A stretch of DNA of 64,000 nt from CAXXOK01 sp963674895 (GTDB taxonomy: Bacteria > Bacillota > Clostridia > Christensenellales > Aristaeellaceae). The stretch covers positions 806,001-870,000 of the forward strand of contig CAXXCY010000003.1 in the NCBI GenBank assembly GCA_963674895.2. The letters run 5' to 3'. Under the pieces are notes generated by a model, which was given only the letters and a program-made list of their open reading frames with translations, did not search any database and was not told the DNA's origin. A program made the translations under genes and the position numbers. Positions 59,362 to 64,000 of the stretch are shown here, piece by piece. Every line of letters starts with the position of its first letter. The stretch's first letter is position 1.

Positions 59362-60623
59362 GCCTGCGCACCTCCCAGCAGCAAGGTGAAGGATTCAAGG
59401 TTTTTACACAGCGCCTGCAGGAAGCGGCTGGCGGGCGCGCCGTCGACGGCGCGGTGATCATAGGTAAGCGACAGCGTCATGCAGTCATAGAAGCTGACGG
59501 TGCCGTTCAACGCCCTGCGCGGTCTCAGTGTAATCGTATTCACGCCGAGAATGCCGACCTGCGGCGGGTTGATGATCGGCGTAAAGTGTTCGATGCCGAG
59601 GTTGCCGAGGTTGGATACGGTAAACGTTCCTCCCGTGAGCAGGTCCGGCGCGATGCTCCCGTTTCGGCAGGCTTCGGCCAGCTTTTTGATTTCTTCGGAT
59701 ATCTGCAGCAGGCTGAGCTTGTCCGCGTTGCGGATGACTGGCACCACGAGGCCCGTGGGGATATCCACCGCGACGGCCAGATGCACGCCGCTGAATTGAC
59801 GGATCTTGGTATCCAGAAAATACGCGTTCATATCGGGGAACGCCGTCAGCGTACGGGAAACGGCATACAGCACCATGTCGCCGAGCGTGATGCCCTTGGT
59901 TTTCTCCTGCGATTTGCACGTCTGCCGGTACGCCAGGATATCGGTCGCGTCAAAGCTCGCCGTATGCGTGAGCTGCGCCATGGACTGCAGCGATTCCTTC
60001 ATCGTCTTGGCGATCGTCCTGCGCATCATGGACAGCGGAATATCCTTGTATTCCGGCGTAAACACACCCGCAGGCAAAGGCGCTACGGCAGCGGCTGCGG
60101 CGGCCGGGGCAGCTGCCGCTCCGGAGTCGAGCATCGCCTTGACGTCGCGTTCGATGATCAGCCCTTCCGCGCCCGTCGGCTGCGCGAGCTTCGGATCGAC
60201 GCCCGCTTTGTCCGCCAGCGCGCGGGCGCGGGGCGATACCAGCTTGCCGGAAACAGCCTGCGCGGGTTCTTCCGCAGTCTGCTTTACTTCCGGCGTCGCC
60301 GCAGGTTCGGGCGCGGCAGCCTGCACGGCGGCCGCCTCCCGTTTCGGTTCTTCCGGCGCCGCCTGAGGAGCGGCAAAGGTTTCGCCTGCCTGCCCGATCA
60401 CCATCACCGGCGCTTTGATCGGCAGCTCGTCGCCCTCCTCGCACAATAGCGCCAGAACGACGCCCTCAAACTCGCTCTCCACGTCGAAAACGCTTTTCCC
60501 CGTTTCGATCGAAAACAACTGCGTTCCAACCTGCACCGCGTCCCCGACGCGCACATAAAACTCGCCGATCACGGCGCTTTCTTCCGATATTCCCATCTGC
60601 GGCAGGAGCACCTGATTTGCCAT
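59358..60623 (-). CDS. Dihydrolipoamide acyltransferase (E2)
   Basis: A 421-residue E2 with one N-terminal lipoyl domain (1-78; lipoyl Lys43 in IETGKSVFDVES), an Ala/Pro/Glu-rich linker (~80-125), a peripheral subunit-binding domain (~128-165, VSPRARALADKAGVDPK), a second Ala-rich linker, and a catalytic domain (~200-421). The active site HRAVDG is at 390-395, and FTVSNLGNLGIEHFTPII precedes it. It is the first gene of the operon, with a promoter divergent from deoR. The acyl specificity is unknown. Confidence 0.92.
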   Translation of the reverse strand: MANQVLLPQMGISEESAVIGEFYVRVGDAVQVGTQLFSIETGKSVFDVESEFEGVVLALLCEEGDELPIKAPVMVIGQAGETFAAPQAAPEEPKREAAAVQAAAPEPAATPEVKQTAEEPAQAVSGKLVSPRARALADKAGVDPKLAQPTGAEGLIIERDVKAMLDSGAAAAPAAAAAAVAPLPAGVFTPEYKDIPLSMMRRTIAKTMKESLQSMAQLTHTASFDATDILAYRQTCKSQEKTKGITLGDMVLYAVSRTLTAFPDMNAYFLDTKIRQFSGVHLAVAVDIPTGLVVPVIRNADKLSLLQISEEIKKLAEACRNGSIAPDLLTGGTFTVSNLGNLGIEHFTPIINPPQVGILGVNTITLRPRRALNGTVSFYDCMTLSLTYDHRAVDGAPASRFLQALCKNLESFTLLLGGAQA

Positions 60624-60674
60624 TGTATTCCTCCATCCATCCTGTGGTCATTCTTGACATGAACTTGCATTCTC

Positions 60675-60703
60675 ATTATACTGAGATTACGCATTTTTGT
60701 CCA
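60675..60703 (-). promoter_or_regulatory. Promoter of the E2-E3-E1-aldolase operon
   Basis: Minus-strand TGGACA (60698-60703) and TATAAT (60675-60680) are 17 bases apart, about 50 bases before the E2 ATG. Confidence 0.75.
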
Positions 60704-60738
60704 TTATATCCCTATACTTTGCGCAGCAGCGCACAATC

Positions 60739-60763
60739 GCGCATAGTGCATGCACATATGCGC
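60739..60763. promoter_or_regulatory. Candidate DeoR operator (nested palindrome)
   Basis: GCGCATA (60739-60745) and TATGCGC (60757-60763) flank the 10-bp palindrome GTGCATGCAC (60746-60755). GCGCA recurs at 60721 and 60730. The cluster lies between the divergent promoter of the E2 operon and the deoR start. Confidence 0.6.
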
Positions 60764-60785
60764 ATTATTTGAAAGGTGATACAGC

Positions 60786-61541
60786 ATGATTCCGTTTGAA
60801 CGCCGGGAAAGAATCGTTTCGCTTCTGGAGGAGCGCAAGATGGCGACCGTTGAAGCGCTGGCAAAGGAACTGTTCGTCAGCGGCGCGACGCTCAGGCGCG
60901 ACCTGCAAACGCTGGAGGAGGAAGGCCGAATTCGCAGAACGCACGGCGGCGCCGCGCTTCCCTTGCAAAGTATGCAGGATATGCCTTTAGTGTCCAGAAG
61001 AATGGAACGCAAATCGGAAAAGCAGGCAATCGCGCGAGCCGCCACACGCTTTATATCGACGGGCGATACGCTGATCCTGGACGCGAGCACCACGGTGCTT
61101 GCGCTGAGCGAGGCGCTGCGGGACATGGGTTCCCTGACCGTTATCTCCAGCGGCCTGTTAACCGTGCAGGCGTTCGCCGCGCCCGGCCGCAACGTGCTGT
61201 GCACGGGCGGCATGCTTCGCGATAATTCCGCTTCCCTCGCTGGCGTGGACGCTGCCGCCTTCCTGCGGGATCACCACGGAACCTGGAGCATCGTATCCTG
61301 CCGCGGACTGACGATTGAAGGCCTGTGGGAAAGCGCGCCGGAGGAAGCCGCCATTAAACGGTGCATGCTTGATTCCGGCGACAAACATATGCTTTTGTGC
61401 GACGCGAGCAAGATGAACCAGTACTTTCTTTGCAAGACCAGCGGCCTGAACCGGATCGATATCCTGGTCACCAACGCGTATCCGCAGGGAAAGCTTCTGG
61501 ATGCGCTCCGGGAAGCGCATGTAGAGATCGTCGTCGCCTGA
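60786..61541 (+). CDS. DeoR family sugar-phosphate-responsive repressor
   Basis: A 251-residue regulator. The N-terminal winged helix begins IPFERRERIVSLLEERKMAT and includes VSGATLRRDLQTLEEEGRIR and THGGAAL. The C-terminal DeoRC domain has DTLILDASTTVLALSEAL and VISSGLLTVQAFAAPG. DeoR proteins usually respond to phosphorylated sugars. Divergent placement, with a nested palindrome in between, makes it the likely regulator of the 2-oxoacid dehydrogenase/aldolase operon. AAAGGTG precedes the ATG. Confidence 0.92.
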   Translation: MIPFERRERIVSLLEERKMATVEALAKELFVSGATLRRDLQTLEEEGRIRRTHGGAALPLQSMQDMPLVSRRMERKSEKQAIARAATRFISTGDTLILDASTTVLALSEALRDMGSLTVISSGLLTVQAFAAPGRNVLCTGGMLRDNSASLAGVDAAAFLRDHHGTWSIVSCRGLTIEGLWESAPEEAAIKRCMLDSGDKHMLLCDASKMNQYFLCKTSGLNRIDILVTNAYPQGKLLDALREAHVEIVVA

Positions 61542-61561
61542 TCAATATTTTCCTGCATATT

Positions 61562-61581
61562 ACGGCCAAAGCCGTTTTTTT
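61562..61581 (+). terminator. Terminator after deoR
   Basis: ACGGC and GCCGT pair around CAAA, followed by seven T. A short but well-formed intrinsic terminator. Confidence 0.7.
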
Positions 61582-61612
61582 ATATTCTCCTTATCCGATT
61601 GCGAAAACACGC

Positions 61613-61662
61613 TTGACAATATATAACAATATTATTATTATGATTATATTATTGTAATATAT
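61613..61662 (+). promoter_or_regulatory. Promoter and overlapping operator of the PaaX-like gene
   Basis: TTGACA (61613-61618) and TATTAT (61636-61641) are 17 bases apart. An inverted repeat ATATATAACAATA (61619-61631) and TATTGTAATATAT (61650-61662), 12 of 13 matching, brackets the -10 box. The layout suggests autorepression by the encoded regulator. Confidence 0.65.
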
Positions 61663-61670
61663 GGTGGCAT

Positions 61671-62465
61671 ATGAAAGACGGTGAGCTGATTTTCGGGCTG
61701 ATGGCGTCGTTGGATAAAGAGTCGTATTCCTTCGCCGACCTTCGCTATCTTACGGCGCCGTTTCATATGTCCGCGCCGAGTTTACGAACGAATCTATCCC
61801 GAATGTCGGCGGTCAACCTCATTCAATCGAGCCGAAAGGGGCGTGCCGCATGCTACTGCTTCGCGGATAAAGGGCTCCGTATCAAAGCAAACGTCATGCA
61901 CGGTTTCACGCCGCTCAATTGGAACGGCTGGGACGGCGCTTTCTGGGGCGTCATCTTCTCCGTACCCAATGCACAGGGCGAAGCAAGGCATACCATCCGT
62001 AAAAAACTGACGAAATACCGTTTCGCGTGTTTGAGCCCGGGATTTTGGATACGGCCTTTGCATCCTAACGAAAAAATACCTGACGTATTTCGCAATATCC
62101 TGGCTACCGGCTTTTGCCGCTTGATCCGTTTTTACCATCATGAACCGTTCACGGCTGAGCAGGCGTCCGTCCTGTGGAACCTGGAGGAGGTGAACCGTGG
62201 TTTCCTGTCCGGAATATCCATGCTCGACAAGGCCGAGCCGGAACTTGATACGCTTTCGCCAAAGCAGGCGTTTGCTGCGAAGATGACCGTTGGGGACGCC
62301 CTCGTAAACATCATCTCCAACGACCCCATGCTTCCGCCGCCGTATTTGCCCGCCGGCTGGCAGGGCGAAACCATCCGGGAACGGTTCTGGCGTTTTGACA
62401 GCCTGGCGACCGGACGATCCAAACCCTATTGGGAAAAGATATTCGAAGAGGAGGACGCCCTATGA
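61671..62465 (+). CDS. PaaX-like transcriptional regulator
   Basis: A 264-residue GntR-like winged-helix regulator of the PaaX type. The N-terminus (YLTAPFHMSAPSLRTNLSRM) is a helix-turn-helix with a basic wing (SSRKGRAACYCFADKGLRI). The middle has the PaaX landmarks WDGAFWGVIFSVPN and a C-terminal LPPPYLPAGWQGETIRERFW. Classical PaaX represses phenylacetate degradation, but no paa genes are nearby, so the target is probably its own operon with the YoaP-like gene. That gene overlaps its stop by ATGA. Confidence 0.82.
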   Translation: MKDGELIFGLMASLDKESYSFADLRYLTAPFHMSAPSLRTNLSRMSAVNLIQSSRKGRAACYCFADKGLRIKANVMHGFTPLNWNGWDGAFWGVIFSVPNAQGEARHTIRKKLTKYRFACLSPGFWIRPLHPNEKIPDVFRNILATGFCRLIRFYHHEPFTAEQASVLWNLEEVNRGFLSGISMLDKAEPELDTLSPKQAFAAKMTVGDALVNIISNDPMLPPPYLPAGWQGETIRERFWRFDSLATGRSKPYWEKIFEEEDAL

Positions 62466-63259
62466 AAATCGTCGATCTAACCAAAGAATACGAGCAGCTG
62501 TATTTCGTATGTCTGGAAAACTGGTCCGCGGATATGCAGGAAGCCGGATGCCACAAGGAAACATGGTACAACAGCATGAAAAGCAAAGGCCTGCGCGTCA
62601 AGCTGGCGCTCAACGACGCCGGCGATGCGGTCGGCATGATCGAGTACCTGCCCATCGAGTATTCCATCGCCCAAGGTCAGGACCTGTACTATATCAACTG
62701 TATCTGGGTGCACGGGCACAAGCAGGGCGTCGGCGACCAGCGCAAACGCGGATACGGGATAAAGCTGCTGCAGGCGGCGGAGGCGGACGCCGAAGCGTTG
62801 GGAGCCAAAGGCATGGCGGCCCACGGAATTACTTTGCCCTTTTGGATTCCCGCGTCGTTCTATAAAAAGCAGGGGTACAAGGCCGTCGATAAGCAAGGAA
62901 TCATGCGGCTGTTGTTCAAACCGTTTTCCGCGGACGCGCAGCAGCCCAAAATGATCCGGCAGAAAAAGAAGATGGAGAAAAACGCAAATCCCGGCAAGGT
63001 TACCGTTACTTACTTTTTAACAGGCTCCTGCCCCTCGTGCAATATGGTGTACGAGAGAGCCAAAAGAGCGGCGGCGGAGTTCGGCGATCGGGTGGTGTTC
63101 CAAACCGTGGATACGCTTGACAGGGAAACCTATCTGCGCTGCGGCCTGCAAAACAACCTGTACGTCGAGGATAAACGGTTGAGCAGCGGCCCGCCCCTTT
63201 CCTATGACAAAATCAAATCAAAGATCGCAAAGCGCGTGCGGAAGCTCAGGGTGCAATGA
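62462..63259 (+). CDS. YoaP-like protein: GNAT domain plus thioredoxin-like domain
   Basis: A 265-residue two-domain protein. Residues ~1-155 are a GNAT acetyltransferase (GLRVKLALNDAGDAVGMIEY, QRKRGYGIKLLQAAEADAEA, FYKKQGYKAVDKQG). Residues ~180-265 are a small thioredoxin-like domain with CPSC in YFLTGSCPSCNMVYERAK. The combination matches Bacillus YoaP, of unknown function. GAGGAGG precedes the ATG. It lies in an operon with the PaaX-like regulator and the following partial gene, both joined by ATGA overlaps. Confidence 0.85.
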   Translation: MKIVDLTKEYEQLYFVCLENWSADMQEAGCHKETWYNSMKSKGLRVKLALNDAGDAVGMIEYLPIEYSIAQGQDLYYINCIWVHGHKQGVGDQRKRGYGIKLLQAAEADAEALGAKGMAAHGITLPFWIPASFYKKQGYKAVDKQGIMRLLFKPFSADAQQPKMIRQKKKMEKNANPGKVTVTYFLTGSCPSCNMVYERAKRAAAEFGDRVVFQTVDTLDRETYLRCGLQNNLYVEDKRLSSGPPLSYDKIKSKIAKRVRKLRVQ

Positions 63260-64000
63260 TGGAAGATTCAATGAACCAAACCGTTCCCTGGCTTCTGTCA
63301 AGCGAGTCGTATATACGCTACCGCACCTATCTTGACCTGTTGGATCAGCCCGAGAACAGCCCGGACGTCATACGGGCCCGGGCGGAAATGATTGCCCATC
63401 CGCTGGTGCGGGGGCTTCTGTCCGATCTTAAAGCCTGGCCCGGCGGCGTTATCACCAACCATAAAAAAGCGGATCTGTTGATTCACAAGCTGGCGTTTCT
63501 GGCGGAGCTTGGACTGACGGTTCAGGATCCGGGCGTTGGAGCCATCGCGGAGACCATCACATCACGCCTGTCGGAACAGGGGATACCCGAAGTGCCGCTC
63601 AACATCCCCAGGGCATTCGGCGGGACCGGGGAGGACATGTGGGCGTGGACGCTCTGCGATACGCCCCGGATTTCCGGTTCACTGCTCAAAATGGGCGCAG
63701 AAAATGCAGCGCTTTCGGAAGGAATACGGTCGCTCGCCGCCCTGCGTATGGAGCGCGGCTGGCCGTGCGCCTGTTCTCCCAAGATGGGCCGCTTCAAAGG
63801 GCCTGGAAGGAAAACCGATCCTTGTCCCTACGCGACGCTTTTGATGCTTCACGCGCTCCTGCAAACAGGCGATACGGACGGCCTGCCCCTGCGCTCCGGC
63901 GGCGAATGCCTTCTCTCACTCTGGGAGCATAGCCGCGGCGAGCATCCGTTTCTGTTTCATATGGGCACAGACTTCCGCAAATTGAAGGCGCCGTTTGTAT
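63256..64000 (+). CDS. Partial protein resembling prenyltransferase/terpene-cyclase-fold proteins
   Basis: Open to the right edge; 248 codons visible. It starts MMEDSMNQTVPWLLSSESYI and includes VRGLLSDLKAWPGGVITNHK and HKLAFLAELGLTVQDPGVG, then MERGWPCACSPKMGRFKGPG. This helical-repeat pattern is found in proteins often annotated as prenyltransferase or squalene-oxidase-repeat-like with unknown function. Cys residues in PCACSP could bind metal. The start overlaps the YoaP-like stop (ATGA). The assignment is tentative. Confidence 0.6.
   Translation, partial: MMEDSMNQTVPWLLSSESYIRYRTYLDLLDQPENSPDVIRARAEMIAHPLVRGLLSDLKAWPGGVITNHKKADLLIHKLAFLAELGLTVQDPGVGAIAETITSRLSEQGIPEVPLNIPRAFGGTGEDMWAWTLCDTPRISGSLLKMGAENAALSEGIRSLAALRMERGWPCACSPKMGRFKGPGRKTDPCPYATLLMLHALLQTGDTDGLPLRSGGECLLSLWEHSRGEHPFLFHMGTDFRKLKAPFV

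Overview
The window is a gene-dense bacterial chromosome segment of moderately high GC. Nearly all starts carry AGGAGG-type ribosome binding sites, promoters are of the sigma-A type with 17-bp spacers, and many neighbours overlap by ATGA. Gene content (dxs-tlyA-nadK-argR-recN, ECF S-components, Rrf2-cysteine desulfurase-IscU, RqcH, parAB, VanY-type carboxypeptidases, rubredoxin) points to an anaerobic Bacillota of class Clostridia, probably an uncultured gut lineage. I cannot place it further from sequence alone.

Layout. 1-8885 (minus): one long operon from an alpha/beta hydrolase through a membrane-anchored MurF-like ligase, ddl, dxs, tlyA, nadK and argR into a recN that runs off the left edge. 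9047-14460: a DUF3048 protein, YigZ, then ruvC-ruvA-ruvB-queA. 14466-17868 (minus): ECF S-component (probably pantothenate), coaX, hom, plsY. 18085-19646: a NadD-YqeK fusion and rsfS. 19668-22241: a secreted protein with two SH3 domains, six peptidoglycan-binding repeats and an uncharacterised C-terminal domain. 22347-27268 (minus): folT-like, nth, obg, yhbY, then a small PD-(D/E)XK nuclease coupled to a SNF2 helicase. 27354-29674: rqcH and a GNAT gene. 29793-31623: an RNase PH-RdgB fusion broken by a frameshift, and a phosphodiesterase. 31697-35455: Rrf2 regulator, iscS, iscU and an HflX whose N-terminus carries a JAMM-like motif. 35482-39981: three VanY-like proteins around parAB, the third without zinc ligands. 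40039-41175: rplJL with its own consensus promoter, L10 leader and attenuator. 41206-43883: rhamnose isomerase and kinase. 44032-45393: rubredoxin and a DUF362 ferredoxin protein.

The most interesting locus is 45441-49641: an SDR followed by a single polypeptide joining an acyl-adenylating ligase, an acyl carrier protein and an alpha-oxoamine synthase. This is a plausible self-contained route to a sphingoid-base-like lipid. Its promoter shares a palindromic -35 hexamer with the divergent DUF362 gene.

49706-60623 (minus) holds a 2-oxoacid dehydrogenase operon (E2, E3, fused E1 alpha-beta), then a class II aldolase/SDR fusion, a PHP-domain protein, a zinc dehydrogenase and a NadR-type gene. 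It is divergent from a DeoR regulator at 60786-61541. 61671 to the right edge has a PaaX-like regulator, a YoaP-like acetyltransferase and a partial unknown. No rRNA, tRNA, CRISPR array, transposase or prophage block was seen.
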